Assembly: GCA_018141845.1 (NCBI GenBank)
Contig: CP073340.1
Span: 1,823,001 to 1,887,000 of the forward strand
DNA from: Lachnospiraceae bacterium oral taxon 096
Lineage (GTDB): Bacteria > Bacillota > Clostridia > Lachnospirales > Lachnospiraceae
Direction: 5' to 3'
DNA: 64,000 nucleotides
Part shown: in pieces, positions 36,463-46,369 of the stretch
Layout of the letters: each line of letters starts with the position of its first letter
Position numbering within the stretch: position 1 is the first letter of the stretch
The notes under the pieces: generated by a model
Seen by the model: the letters and a program-made list of their open reading frames with translations, nothing else
What the model was told of the DNA's origin: nothing
The model's database searches: none
Position numbers and translations under genes: made by a program

Positions 36463-39400
36463 CTATGAATTTGAATTTTCCTGTGCATCCTGTGCTCTTA
36501 AAAACTCATCGTCAAAGGCTCTAGCCACCTTCTTACCGCTGTCATTAAAATAAATCCATTGGTCTTTAATCAGTGTCCAGCCCTTGGCCATCTTTCCTTC
36601 ATTCTTGTCTTTTCCTTCGTGAAGGTAATAGGTGTCTTTGTTCTTATCGACAAATAGACCAGTTTCCATTCTTCCCTCAACTTTTGGAGCCGAAGTATTA
36701 AAGTAATACCAATCATCTCCAATCTTTCGCCAACCAACAACAAGTTCGCCAGCGTATTGATCTTGACTTTCTTCGAGATAGAACCAATGTCCCTTCTCAT
36801 CCTTTACCCAACCAGTTTGCATATTTCCATCGCTGTCAAATCGGAACCACGAAAAATGTGTTCCCTGTTTTGTCTGCGATGTTGTGTAGGCCTTTACCCA
36901 AGTGTTCTTATATGGTTCTCCATTGCTTCGAAGAAGTTGCCAATGATTGCCATTTCTTTGCCACTTGCGGTCTACTGTATCGCTGGCCACCAAATGTCCA
37001 TGCATATTTTTTGCCTGATCTTCCCAACCATAAATCTTACCACTTCGACTTGTCTCTGTGCCCACAGGTGCTTTTACACCTGAGCCATCACTTTTTTGAC
37101 GATAATCTTTTTGTGGTAAAGTTTCTGACTGTGTTGATTGTGTTGGTGTCTGTGAATGAGTCTGTGAATGAGTCTCTGGAACGCTCACTTGAGGTAAATT
37201 TTCAACATTTGGCTCCTCGACATCTGTTGCATTGCCTGAAGTTGTTCCAGAATACCACTTTGTTGTAATCGCAAATCCACCCTCTGAAAGGCTTGAACGC
37301 TCTGATACAGGTGAAAGCTCACCATTAAATAGATAGGATTGATTTTTATTGTTCTCTGATGCATTTTCATCATACGCCACGCCAATGGACTCTCCAATTG
37401 GCTTTGCATAGCGAACAGCAACATAAATTGGATCGCTTGTCTTTAGGTAATAATCGCTAAAATCTACGCTATTCCAGCCGCTGTGTGCATTTTCCACATC
37501 CCTAAATGGAATTAATTCGCGAAGTCGTCTTCCACTATCATAGCCAACGACACCCACTTGAATGTGATTGCCACGGTAATCGCCGCTATTGACCAAGTAC
37601 AAATTCGCACTCTTTAAAATTCCACCATCAACAGGTGTGACAAATTTCACAGCAACACCCTGTTCCTGACCGCCAGTCATTACAGCTTCCACATTTGCAC
37701 CATCAACATCACCAACACCATTATTTTGTGAATATTCCTCTAAGTTAGATAACTGAAAAAGAGTCACATTTTTTAGTGTGTTTTCGCCTGCATTGAGTCT
37801 TAACTTCATGGTCTTAGAAAGATATCCGTACTTAGAAAAACGAAGTGTATAATTTCCCTCATATGCCGCTTGAATGCGGTATGAACCATCTTCGTTTGTC
37901 TGCACATTATCAACATTTTCATCCTCTACAACTTTGACATTGACACCAGAAAGAGCATTTCCTGTCTCATCAAGTACTTTGCCACTCACCTTCGCAATCT
38001 GCGCAGGTTGAAGTACAAAGTCTACTTTTTGATTTGACTGACTAGATAAATCCACCTGTGCAGTTTGCGTAATATAACCATAGGCAGAAACTTCTACTGT
38101 ATATGGTGAACCCGCTTGATTCACTGCATGGGGAATCTTATAACTTCCATCTGACTTTGCATAGGCATAGGCTCCTGTGTCCAATACCTTGATTAATGGC
38201 TTAAATGCAATATTTCGGTTGATACTCTGCTTTTTAACCATCACAGCAGTACTCGTCTCCTCTTTCGATTCGTTCTCCTTGGCCTCATCTGTAGCGTCAG
38301 CAGGCGTTGCCACTCTAGCTGCTGATACGCTCTCTCCACTGTGAGAACTCTCGCTTTGTTCTTGAGTTGTTTGAGTTGTCTGTGCTTGGGTTGTCTGTGC
38401 TGGTGAAACTTCAACCTCTTCATATGCACTCATATTTCTTTCGCCACCCTTTGTGACCTTGCCATAGATGGATCCCTGTTCTCTTCCCCTTAAGCTAGCC
38501 ACTGCATCGTAGGCATTGACCAAGCCATAGCCATAAGCCATGTTGGGAGATTGAGAAAATTTTTCATCGGTCAATGGCTCTGCTGTCTTTTCCAAAATTT
38601 CCTTTGCTCTTTGTGGAGTCAAACTTGGATCTGCTTGTTTTAAAAGTGCCAAAACACCACTGACATGCGGAGCTGCCATGCTGGTTCCGCTGTCATTAAC
38701 ATACTCGCCCATTGCATTCAATGAACGAATAGAAACACCAGGTGCTGATATTTCTGGCTTAGTTACATTTCCAGAAGGATCAAACACAGATGGTCCTTTC
38801 TCTGAAAATGGAGCAATCTTCTTTTTCTTATCTACTGCTCCTACAGCGATAACATCCAAAAGATTTGCTGGATTGGCAATGGTGCCAAGTCCACTTTCAC
38901 TATCTGTATTTTCTGCATTTCCTGCAGCAAATACAGCAATAATTCCTGCATCCTGCCAGGTCTGTGCCATTCTGGCAAACCACTCATCATTATTATTTGA
39001 TGCACCTGCCCAAGAGTTATTAATAATATCTGGATGCATACTATACATCCAATCACCAGCTCTTAAAATCACATCACTGCTGGTCATTCCCTCAGAGATT
39101 GCCCTTGCATTAATAAACTTTGCCCCCGGGGCTACTCCAATTCGATTTAAGCTGTCACCTTCTTTTCCAAGAATTGTTCCTGCAACATGAGTTCCATGTG
39201 TGTTCTCTGATGAAGCCGCTGGCTCCACCTTATCTGGATCAATAAAATCCTTGTAATACTTTGTGTCATATGTTCCCGTTGCCGCATCATAGCCCTTATA
39301 GGCATTGCGAAGTACAGGAAGTTTATAATTGACACCTGTATCAATAATTCCAATGGTCACACCACTTCCGTCAAGATGAAATTCATCCCAAACACTGTTT

Positions 39401-39906
39401 GCACGCACCATCTTTACGCCCCAATCAATGCCATCTGCACTGTCGATTGCATCTCCACCATTTTGTGCACTCGATGAACTTGATGTGTCCACTGCACTGA
39501 CTTTACCATTTAAGGCAATGTCCTCTACGGACGGATGGGCTGCCAATTGTCGGATAAAATCGATATCACTTGCAATGACATGGATTGAATTTGACGAAAA
39601 AAAGCTCTCATATGATGAGACCTTTCCCTGCTCCAGTGCACGATCCAACATCTCCTTGATGTCATTTTGTGCCACTGCTGCAGCCTTTTGCGCACTCATA
39701 TCATCAGCATTCTTATCCTGCCTAATCAGGAGCAAAAGGTCATAAGGGCCACTGCTTTGCTTTTTTAGAATCTCGTCTAAGTGGTTGCTCTTTGCATTTT
39801 CTTGAGCTGCATAGGCAATACCTGAGCCAAGTCCAAAGGGCAAGCTAGAACAAGAGAGCACTGCAACAAGTCCCAAACTCAAAACTTGTTTCCATAACTT
39901 TTTCAT
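36463..39906 (-). CDS. Secreted multidomain subtilisin-like serine protease with cell-wall-binding repeats (1147 aa)
   Basis: A signal peptide ends near AYA-A (residues 31-34). A propeptide-like region follows, then an S8 catalytic domain: Asp189 (GIIDTGVNY), His237 (NTHGTHVAGT), oxyanion Asn330 (VFAAGN) and Ser409 (GTSMAAPHVSG). After it come a Thr/Gln-rich linker (AQTTQTTQEQ), carboxypeptidase-regulatory-like beta domains (TGNALSGVNVKVVED), a further beta domain, and a C-terminal stretch with choline-binding-type repeats (WYYFNTSAPKVEGRMETGLF; GKMAKGWTLIKDQWIYF). It is expected on the cell surface. Start 39906 is set by the signal peptide and AGAGG upstream. Confidence 0.93.
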   Translation of the reverse strand: MKKLWKQVLSLGLVAVLSCSSLPFGLGSGIAYAAQENAKSNHLDEILKKQSSGPYDLLLLIRQDKNADDMSAQKAAAVAQNDIKEMLDRALEQGKVSSYESFFSSNSIHVIASDIDFIRQLAAHPSVEDIALNGKVSAVDTSSSSSAQNGGDAIDSADGIDWGVKMVRANSVWDEFHLDGSGVTIGIIDTGVNYKLPVLRNAYKGYDAATGTYDTKYYKDFIDPDKVEPAASSENTHGTHVAGTILGKEGDSLNRIGVAPGAKFINARAISEGMTSSDVILRAGDWMYSMHPDIINNSWAGASNNNDEWFARMAQTWQDAGIIAVFAAGNAENTDSESGLGTIANPANLLDVIAVGAVDKKKKIAPFSEKGPSVFDPSGNVTKPEISAPGVSIRSLNAMGEYVNDSGTSMAAPHVSGVLALLKQADPSLTPQRAKEILEKTAEPLTDEKFSQSPNMAYGYGLVNAYDAVASLRGREQGSIYGKVTKGGERNMSAYEEVEVSPAQTTQAQTTQTTQEQSESSHSGESVSAARVATPADATDEAKENESKEETSTAVMVKKQSINRNIAFKPLIKVLDTGAYAYAKSDGSYKIPHAVNQAGSPYTVEVSAYGYITQTAQVDLSSQSNQKVDFVLQPAQIAKVSGKVLDETGNALSGVNVKVVEDENVDNVQTNEDGSYRIQAAYEGNYTLRFSKYGYLSKTMKLRLNAGENTLKNVTLFQLSNLEEYSQNNGVGDVDGANVEAVMTGGQEQGVAVKFVTPVDGGILKSANLYLVNSGDYRGNHIQVGVVGYDSGRRLRELIPFRDVENAHSGWNSVDFSDYYLKTSDPIYVAVRYAKPIGESIGVAYDENASENNKNQSYLFNGELSPVSERSSLSEGGFAITTKWYSGTTSGNATDVEEPNVENLPQVSVPETHSQTHSQTPTQSTQSETLPQKDYRQKSDGSGVKAPVGTETSRSGKIYGWEDQAKNMHGHLVASDTVDRKWQRNGNHWQLLRSNGEPYKNTWVKAYTTSQTKQGTHFSWFRFDSDGNMQTGWVKDEKGHWFYLEESQDQYAGELVVGWRKIGDDWYYFNTSAPKVEGRMETGLFVDKNKDTYYLHEGKDKNEGKMAKGWTLIKDQWIYFNDSGKKVARAFDDEFLRAQDAQENSNS

Positions 39907-39963
39907 TCCTTGAAATCCTCTCAAAACTTTATGCGTGAGAGGAAGAATCTCTGAAACTTTCAA

Positions 39964-40210
39964 CTCTCACGCCAAAATTATTTTGTAGTTTGAGCCATAC
40001 TCTAGTTCCAGATTCCTATTCAATTTTTTGTTGCTAAACATTTTATGCTAACAACTGAGATATGCAACGAAAAGGTATGCTACTCGCGATCACCCAGCAT
40101 ATCTTCGGGTCTGTATAAACTTGTTAAATCAAAAAATCGTAACTCGAAATACCACCATCCTTTGAGTATTATAGTTCTCTGAAGCTAAAGAACAGCTTCG
40201 CACAATATCA
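39964..40210 (-). other. Structured non-coding region upstream of the subtilase gene
   Basis: The 386 bp between the subtilase and pncB starts hold no gene. On the minus strand several stems can form: GAAGCT/AGCTTC (40181-40199); TATGCT/AGCATA (40076-40101); GATATGC/GCATATC (40059-40103), which shares bases with the previous stem and so excludes it; and GTTGTTAG/TTAGCAAC (40030-40055, with G-U pairs). Such alternative pairing is typical of a regulatory leader RNA. I could not match it to a known riboswitch class. Strand is inferred from the subtilase gene. Only the plus-strand pncB promoter occupies the right end. Confidence 0.45.
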
Positions 40211-40228
40211 TAACAACAAATCACAGAA

Positions 40229-40258
40229 TTGTCTATTTCTATTTTTCTGTGCTATAAT
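40229..40258 (+). promoter_or_regulatory. Promoter of pncB
   Basis: TTGTCT (40229-40234) and TATAAT (40253-40258) are 18 bp apart, 35 bp before the pncB ATG, which also has AAGGAG at 40281. Confidence 0.8.
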
Positions 40259-40292
40259 TAGGTAAAATTATTTTTAAGAAAAGGAGAATCCC

Positions 40293-41777
40293 ATGGCACA
40301 ACAAAACTTAAGCCTGCTGACTGACCTATACGAGCTCACCATGATGCAGGGCTATTTTCTATCACATAACACCAATGAAACTGTAATTTTTGACGCATTT
40401 TATCGAAGTAATCCTGGACACAATGGCTATGCTATCTGTGCAGGGCTTGAACAGGTGATTCAATATGTAAAAAATCTTCATTTTTCAGCGGAAGATATTC
40501 AATACTTAGAAAGTCTTCACCTGTTTCAGCCTACCTTCTTGGAGTATTTAAAAAACTTTAAATTTTCAGGAAGTATCTATGCCATTCCAGAAGGAACGGT
40601 GATGTTTCCTAGAGAACCTTTTATCAAGATTATTGCTCCTGTTATTGAGGCACAAATTCTTGAGACAGCTATATTAAATATCATTAACCACCAATCCCTT
40701 ATTGCCACCAAAGCCGCCAGAGTCGTCCACGCAGCAGATGGCGATGCCGTTCTTGAATTTGGACTTCGAAGAGCACAAGGTCCTGATGCTGGCATCTATG
40801 GGGCAAGAGCTGCTGTTATCGGTGGTTGTAGTGGAACAAGTAATGTCTTAGCTGGCAAAATGTTTGACATCCCTGTGATGGGCACACACGCACACAGTTG
40901 GATTATGAGCTTTCCCGACGAACTCACTGCCTTTCGAAATTATGCAAAAATTTATCCAAATAATTGCATCCTTCTTGTTGATACCTACGACACGCTAAAA
41001 AGTGGCGTTCCCAATGCCATCAAAGTCTTTCTCGAAATGAAGGAGGCAGGGATAAAACTAGAACACTACGGCATTCGCCTAGATAGTGGAGACCTTGCCT
41101 ATCTTTCCAAGAAAGCAAAAAAAATGTTTGACCAGGCCGGACTAAAGGATGCCATTATTTCTGCCTCCAATGATCTAGATGAAGATTTAATTTCTTCTCT
41201 AAAGATTCAGGGTGCACAAATTAATTCCTGGGGTGTCGGTACCCATTTGATTACCTCCAATAAGTGCCCTTCCTTTGGCGGTGTCTATAAGCTCGCAGCC
41301 ATCAAAGATCTAGCAACTGGTGAGTTTATTCCAAAGATTAAGCTTTCAGAAAATGCTGAAAAAATTACGAATCCAGGAAATAAGACTATTTATCGCATCT
41401 ATGACAAAAAGGAACACAAAATCATCGCCGATTTAATTTGTATGGCCGATGAACATTTTGATGAAAACAAACCGCTCAATCTCTTCGACCCCATCGAGAC
41501 ATGGAAACGAACTCATCTCGACCCTGGCAGCTACACCCTTCGAGAATTGCTTGTTCCCATCTTTGTGGATGGAAAATGCGTCTATGAAAGCCCAAGTGTG
41601 ATGGAATTGCAAAAAATTTGCAATGCAGAAAAAAATACACTCTGGGATGAGGCAAAGCGCCTGGCTTATCCTCATGAGACCTATGTCGATCTTTCCAACA
41701 AGCTCTGGCATACCAAAAATGAGCTTTTGAAAAAATATCATGTGGCCAATGCCACGCCACTTGATCAAGCATACTAG
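40293..41777 (+). CDS. pncB: Nicotinate phosphoribosyltransferase (494 aa)
   Basis: PncB makes nicotinate mononucleotide from nicotinate and PRPP in the NAD salvage (Preiss-Handler) pathway. The sequence shows LLTDLYELTMMQGYF at the start, VLEFGLRRAQGPDAGI, GTHAHSWIMSFPDE, and IRLDSGDLAYLSKKA, the family motifs. Length fits the Gram-positive form. First gene of pncB-nudC-ansA, all on the plus strand. Confidence 0.95.
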   Translation: MAQQNLSLLTDLYELTMMQGYFLSHNTNETVIFDAFYRSNPGHNGYAICAGLEQVIQYVKNLHFSAEDIQYLESLHLFQPTFLEYLKNFKFSGSIYAIPEGTVMFPREPFIKIIAPVIEAQILETAILNIINHQSLIATKAARVVHAADGDAVLEFGLRRAQGPDAGIYGARAAVIGGCSGTSNVLAGKMFDIPVMGTHAHSWIMSFPDELTAFRNYAKIYPNNCILLVDTYDTLKSGVPNAIKVFLEMKEAGIKLEHYGIRLDSGDLAYLSKKAKKMFDQAGLKDAIISASNDLDEDLISSLKIQGAQINSWGVGTHLITSNKCPSFGGVYKLAAIKDLATGEFIPKIKLSENAEKITNPGNKTIYRIYDKKEHKIIADLICMADEHFDENKPLNLFDPIETWKRTHLDPGSYTLRELLVPIFVDGKCVYESPSVMELQKICNAEKNTLWDEAKRLAYPHETYVDLSNKLWHTKNELLKKYHVANATPLDQAY

Positions 41778-41799
41778 TAAATAAAGAAAAGGATTACCC

Positions 41800-42633
41800 A
41801 TGATACAAGAAATTTACCCAAAAATATTCAACCCACAGTTTAAAAACCATTCTCCAAGAGATGGTGCCTATGCCCTCTACTTTGAGGGCAATACAGTGCT
41901 GCTTTCCAAAGATAAACTTGGAAATCATACCATTCCGCAGTTTCAAGACCTGAAGACAAAAAGACAAGATGGGGGATATTACCTATTCTCCATCGATAAA
42001 GATGAGTATTATCTCATTGATGATCCATCTGTTTGTAAACATTCTAGTTTCTCTATGGAGCCAATTTCGACCTTTCGACATTTTCATGATCAGGCTGCAA
42101 GCTTTGCCGGAGTGACGGGTGGACAGATCTATCGCTTTTTGCAATCGAGAATTTATTGCGGTCACTGTGGAAGTAAGACCATTCGCTCCACAACAGAGCG
42201 TGCCGTCATTTGTCCAAACTGTGGTGCGATAGAGTATCCAAAGATCAGTCCTGCCATTATCGTAGCGATTACTGATGGCGATCGCATTCTTTTGACAAAA
42301 GGAAGGAACACGACCTATAAACACTATGCTCTTGTTGCAGGATTTATGGAAATTGGAGAAACTCCCGAGGATGCTGTTCGCAGAGAAGTGATGGAAGAGG
42401 TCGGACTAAAAATCAAAAATATTCGTGCCCACAAATCACAACCTTGGGCATTTTCAGATACTCTTATGATGGGATTTACTGCCGAGCTTGATGGCGATGA
42501 CACCATCACCTTACAGGAAGAAGAGTTAAAAGAAGCTTCTTGGTTTGAGCGAAAAGATGTTCCGCTGCCAGATAGCACGATAAGTGTCGGGCAAGAAATG
42601 ATTGCCTACTTTAAGGAAGGAAAATTGCAATGA
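41800..42633 (+). CDS. nudC: NAD(+) diphosphatase, NudC type (277 aa)
   Basis: NudC hydrolyses NAD(H) to NMN(H) and AMP and can remove NAD caps from RNA. It has an N-terminal domain, a zinc ribbon (CGHCGSKT...CPNCGAIEYP) and a Nudix box (GFMEIGETPEDAVRREVMEE ending EVG). The family-specific SQPW segment is present as SQPWAFSDTLM after the Nudix box; the usual proline of SQPWPF is alanine here. It lies 22 bp after pncB and overlaps the next gene by ATGA, which supports a role in NAD turnover. Confidence 0.93.
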   Translation: MIQEIYPKIFNPQFKNHSPRDGAYALYFEGNTVLLSKDKLGNHTIPQFQDLKTKRQDGGYYLFSIDKDEYYLIDDPSVCKHSSFSMEPISTFRHFHDQAASFAGVTGGQIYRFLQSRIYCGHCGSKTIRSTTERAVICPNCGAIEYPKISPAIIVAITDGDRILLTKGRNTTYKHYALVAGFMEIGETPEDAVRREVMEEVGLKIKNIRAHKSQPWAFSDTLMMGFTAELDGDDTITLQEEELKEASWFERKDVPLPDSTISVGQEMIAYFKEGKLQ

Positions 42634-43640
42634 AAAAAATCTTACTCATTGGAACGGGAGGCACCATTGCCTCCCAAAAAAGTGATGACGGACTGCGTCC
42701 ACAAATTAAGCCATCTGAGCTTCTCTCCTATGTCCCTGTAGTAAAAAAATTTGCGGATGTCTCTTCCATCGAATTATTTAATCTCGACAGCACCAATATT
42801 CAGCCCGAAAATTGGATACAGATTGCTGATTGTATCAAGAGTAATTACTTTGATTTTGATGGATTTGTAATTTGTCACGGAACAGATACCATGGCCTACA
42901 CAGCAGCCGCACTGTCCTATCTCGTTCAAAACTCACTAAAACCCATTATTGTCACAGGAGCACAAAAGCCAATTGATTTAGATGTCACTGATGCACGAAC
43001 AAACCTGCATGACAGTATTCTCTTTGCCTCTCACGACCATGCCTATGGCGTCAATATTGTATTTGATGGTAAAGTCATCAGTGGAACAAGGGCAAGAAAG
43101 GAGCGAACCAAGAGCTACAATGCCTTTTCTTCCATCAATTTTCCATATATTGCAGCTATTCAAGATGACCATGTCATCTTCTATCTCGATGATAAATCCG
43201 CAGTAAATGAGAGTATTCGCTTTTACAATGAACTTAATTCTAAAGTTTGTCTATTAAAGTTAATTCCTTCAATGGATCCAAAACTCCTCGATTTTATTGG
43301 CACACAATATGATGCCGTCATTATTGAATCCTTTGGTGTAGGTGGTTTGCCAAGTCATAAGGATGGAGACTTTAAACTTTCTATTCAACAGTTAATTGAA
43401 AATGGAAAGACCATTGTTATGACGACTCAGGTTCCACTCGAAGGAAGTCATATGTCTGTATATGAGGTTGGAAAGAATATCAAACAGCAATTTGGTCTGA
43501 TTGAAAGCTACGATATGACTTTAGAAGCCACGGCAACAAAACTGATGTGGATTTTATCACAAACAAAAGATCCAGAGGAAATTCGCCGATTGTTTTACAA
43601 AACCATCAATCGTGACACCCTCTGGAACGCTAGTTTTTAA
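42630..43640 (+). CDS. ansA: Type I-like L-asparaginase (336 aa)
   Basis: The enzyme hydrolyses asparagine to aspartate and ammonia. The catalytic threonine motifs are visible: ILLIGTGGTIASQKSDDGL at the start and FVICHGTDTMAYTAAALSYL near residue 80. No signal peptide is present, so it is cytoplasmic (type I). It is third in the pncB-nudC unit. Its TAA stop is part of a TTAA that also forms the stop of the convergent gene on the other strand. Confidence 0.92.
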   Translation: MKKILLIGTGGTIASQKSDDGLRPQIKPSELLSYVPVVKKFADVSSIELFNLDSTNIQPENWIQIADCIKSNYFDFDGFVICHGTDTMAYTAAALSYLVQNSLKPIIVTGAQKPIDLDVTDARTNLHDSILFASHDHAYGVNIVFDGKVISGTRARKERTKSYNAFSSINFPYIAAIQDDHVIFYLDDKSAVNESIRFYNELNSKVCLLKLIPSMDPKLLDFIGTQYDAVIIESFGVGGLPSHKDGDFKLSIQQLIENGKTIVMTTQVPLEGSHMSVYEVGKNIKQQFGLIESYDMTLEATATKLMWILSQTKDPEEIRRLFYKTINRDTLWNASF

Positions 43641-44575
43641 TTCATAAATGGAACAGGATTGCTCCAGCGCACTTCACTGGATTGCTCCTTTGTCAAAGTA
43701 TATTTTGCCTTTTCTTCAGGATTTGTCGATGTGCTTTCTTTTAGTGCGTAGGCCTTTGCATCCGAATCCCATTTCCAGCGATTGTCAATCACTGTTCTGC
43801 CATTGCTGGCTCGAAGTGTAAATACCACCTGTGCACCGTCTCGTTCATTGACACCATAGGTAAAATCCCCGTCCATATTGTCGTGAACAAAATTTCCTGT
43901 CTTATAGCTAGAAATACTGTCATCCGATGGAGAAGGAGCAAGATAGGAATATCCTATCGTTCCGCTTCCCTCCATCAACCCATTGGACCACTCTCCCTCC
44001 GAATAATCAAATCTCGGAGCATCCAGATTATAGGCCGTCAAAGCAATACCATGGCCATTGATACTTCCATTGACAAAACTTCCATAAAAAATTGTATTGC
44101 TCGCCTTTAGCACAATGCCATCGGCATTTTGCCCCTTCTTTGGCATTAGGCGAACGCCTCGACCATCAAACAAATAGGTTCGCCCCTCAAATGTCTTGTC
44201 GCACAAATTCTCCAGATCTTCTTGTTTTTCAAGTAAAATTCTCGCCACAGATTCCAAATTGCGATTTGAAATCTGTGTATATAAGTCATTCAATAAATCT
44301 TGTTCCTGTGCACTCAATGTTGGCACAGTGATCGCAATGCTTTCAGCCACACTTTGACTTTGCTCTTCACTCTCTTTTTTATTGTTGGCAATGCTTTGTG
44401 CAATGCTCTGTGCTGCACTTTGCTTTTCCTCAGCAATTGCTGTCTCATAAGAGGCCGATTCCGACACAACCATCACTCTCTTGTATGTCTTCATCCCCGG
44501 AATAGCCAATGCGGCAACAGCCACAATGCTAATCAATGCGCCCATTGCCACAATCTTCTTTCTTTTCGTTGTCAT
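43637..44575 (-). CDS. Membrane-anchored MORN-repeat-like protein (312 aa)
   Basis: The protein has one N-terminal hydrophobic helix (residues about 8-28, after a basic TTKRKK start), which is a signal anchor. Next is an Ala/Ser/Gln/Glu-rich coiled-coil-like stretch with SIAQSIANN and SVAESIAIT. The C-terminal half has MORN-like units (FYGSFVNGSINGHGIAL; YSEGEWSNGLMEGSGTIGY; YKTGNFVHDNMDGDFTYG). MORN repeats usually mediate membrane or protein contact. It follows glnS by 25 bp. The family is unnamed and the function unknown. Confidence 0.75.
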   Translation of the reverse strand: MTTKRKKIVAMGALISIVAVAALAIPGMKTYKRVMVVSESASYETAIAEEKQSAAQSIAQSIANNKKESEEQSQSVAESIAITVPTLSAQEQDLLNDLYTQISNRNLESVARILLEKQEDLENLCDKTFEGRTYLFDGRGVRLMPKKGQNADGIVLKASNTIFYGSFVNGSINGHGIALTAYNLDAPRFDYSEGEWSNGLMEGSGTIGYSYLAPSPSDDSISSYKTGNFVHDNMDGDFTYGVNERDGAQVVFTLRASNGRTVIDNRWKWDSDAKAYALKESTSTNPEEKAKYTLTKEQSSEVRWSNPVPFMN

Positions 44576-44600
44576 CTCCCAATCACTCCCTGTTTGCGTC

Positions 44601-46259
44601 TTAGAGTTTAAATGAAGTCTTCAATGAAACCACACGGTTAAATACCATATGCTCTGGCGTAGAATCCTTACAATCTATGCAATAGAAACCATTTCGCACA
44701 AATTGATAGCTGTCATACGCCTTTGCATTGTTAAAGTTTGGCTCTACATAGCATTCCTTTAATACGGTCAATGAATTTGGATTGACATTGAGATTGCCTT
44801 CTTCGTCAAACTTTCCCTTCTCTTCATCCACAATATTCTCATAGAGTCTGCACTCTACCTGCTTTGCTGTACTTACATTGACCCAGTGAATTGTACCCTT
44901 TACTTTTCTTGCATTAAATCCACTTCCACTCTTTGTCTCAGGATCATAGGTCGCATGAACTACCGTGATCTTTCCATTTTCATCCTTTTCAAATCCTGTG
45001 CAAGTGACAAAATAAGCCCCCATCAAGCGCACTTCATTTCCAGGAAAAAGTCGAAAATACTTCTTTGGTGGCTCTTCCATAAAATCCTCTCTCTCAATGT
45101 AGAGCTCTCTTCCAAATGGAATCATTCTCTCCCCAAGTTCTGGATTTTCCATGTTATTTGGCATTGGCAGCATCTCCACCTGATCCTCTGGATAATTGTC
45201 AATCACCAACTTAATTGGATCAAGCACAGCCATCATTCTTGGTCTCTTTAACTTTAAATCCTCTCGAATACAATATTCAAGCATCCCATAGTCCACAGAA
45301 GATTGTGCCTTAGACACACCACAAAGTTCAACAAACTTGCGAATAGATTCTGGTGTATATCCCCTTCTTCGAAGTGCTGCAATCGAAACTAATCTTGGGT
45401 CGTCCCAACCATCCACAATGCCATCTTCTACAAGCTTTTTAATATATCGCTTTCCTGTAACCACATTGGTCAAGTATAACTTTGCAAACTCAATCTGTCT
45501 TGGTGGCTCACTGTACTCACATTCTCTCACCACCCAATCATAGAGTGGTCGATGATCCTCAAACTCCAGAGTACAAATGCTGTGTGTAATATGCTCAATG
45601 GCATCTTCAATTGGATGTGCAAAATCATACATCGGATAAATGCACCACTTATCTCCTGTGTTGTGATGCTTCATTCTCGCCACGCGGTAGATCACAGGAT
45701 CGCGCATATTGATATTTGGTGATGCCATATCAATCTTTGCACGAAGCACACGCCTTCCATCTTCTACTTTGCCCTCTTTCATTTCCTCAAAGAGACGCAA
45801 GTTTTCCTCAACACTGCGATTCCTATATGGACTTTCCTTTCCAGGATTTTTAAAATCTCCTCTATACTCCCTAATTTCATCTGCAGTTAAATCACAGACA
45901 AAGGCCTTTCCCTTTTGAATCAATAAAACAGCCTTTTCGTACATCTCATCAAAATAATTAGATGCAAAAAAGAGGCGGTCTTCATAATCTGCCCCTAACC
46001 AATTGACATCTTCCTTGATAGAATCAACAAACTCCTCCTTCTCCTTGGTCGGATTGGTATCATCAAAGCGAAGATTAAACTTTCCCTTATACTCCTCTGC
46101 CAAACCTGAATTTAAAAGAATGGACTTTGCATGTCCAATATGCAAATATCCATTTGGCTCTGGTGGAAATCTTGTCTGCACATGTGTATATTTTCCCTCT
46201 GCAAGATCTTTTTCAATCTCTAATTCAATAAAATTTTTTGATACTACTTCCTCTGCCAT
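44601..46259 (-). CDS. glnS: Glutaminyl-tRNA synthetase (552 aa)
   Basis: GlnRS charges tRNA-Gln directly. The HIGH motif is clear in [20 protein letters not shown], followed by [13 protein letters not shown]. The place of the second (KMSKS-like) motif reads [14 protein letters not shown], with VTGKR instead of MSKR. The C-terminal anticodon-binding beta-barrels are present ([17 protein letters not shown]). The ATG at 46259 follows AGGAGG. Many related Firmicutes lack GlnRS and use GatCAB instead, so its presence is notable. Confidence 0.95.
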   Translation of the reverse strand: MAEEVVSKNFIELEIEKDLAEGKYTHVQTRFPPEPNGYLHIGHAKSILLNSGLAEEYKGKFNLRFDDTNPTKEKEEFVDSIKEDVNWLGADYEDRLFFASNYFDEMYEKAVLLIQKGKAFVCDLTADEIREYRGDFKNPGKESPYRNRSVEENLRLFEEMKEGKVEDGRRVLRAKIDMASPNINMRDPVIYRVARMKHHNTGDKWCIYPMYDFAHPIEDAIEHITHSICTLEFEDHRPLYDWVVRECEYSEPPRQIEFAKLYLTNVVTGKRYIKKLVEDGIVDGWDDPRLVSIAALRRRGYTPESIRKFVELCGVSKAQSSVDYGMLEYCIREDLKLKRPRMMAVLDPIKLVIDNYPEDQVEMLPMPNNMENPELGERMIPFGRELYIEREDFMEEPPKKYFRLFPGNEVRLMGAYFVTCTGFEKDENGKITVVHATYDPETKSGSGFNARKVKGTIHWVNVSTAKQVECRLYENIVDEEKGKFDEEGNLNVNPNSLTVLKECYVEPNFNNAKAYDSYQFVRNGFYCIDCKDSTPEHMVFNRVVSLKTSFKL

Positions 46260-46319
46260 CTCGTCCTCCTAAACAGAATATCATTGCTTTTATCTTATCA
46301 TATCTTCTCAAATAAGAAA

Positions 46320-46366
46320 AGATGCCCCACCTTTTCTGTCAACTTTCCAGAAAAAATGGGACATCT
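46320..46366 (-). terminator. Intrinsic terminator of the pur operon
   Basis: A long hairpin (AGATGTCCCATTTTTTCTG... with ...CAGAAAAGGTGGGGCATCT, one mismatch in the outer stem and a small internal loop) is followed in minus-strand RNA by TTTTCTTATTT. It lies just after the 42-residue peptide gene and before glnS. Confidence 0.85.
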
Positions 46367-46369
46367 TGC

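Noticed and set aside
38678..39190. A 170-codon plus-strand frame inside the subtilase gene
   Set aside because: It lies opposite the conserved S8 catalytic domain and has no supporting start signals.
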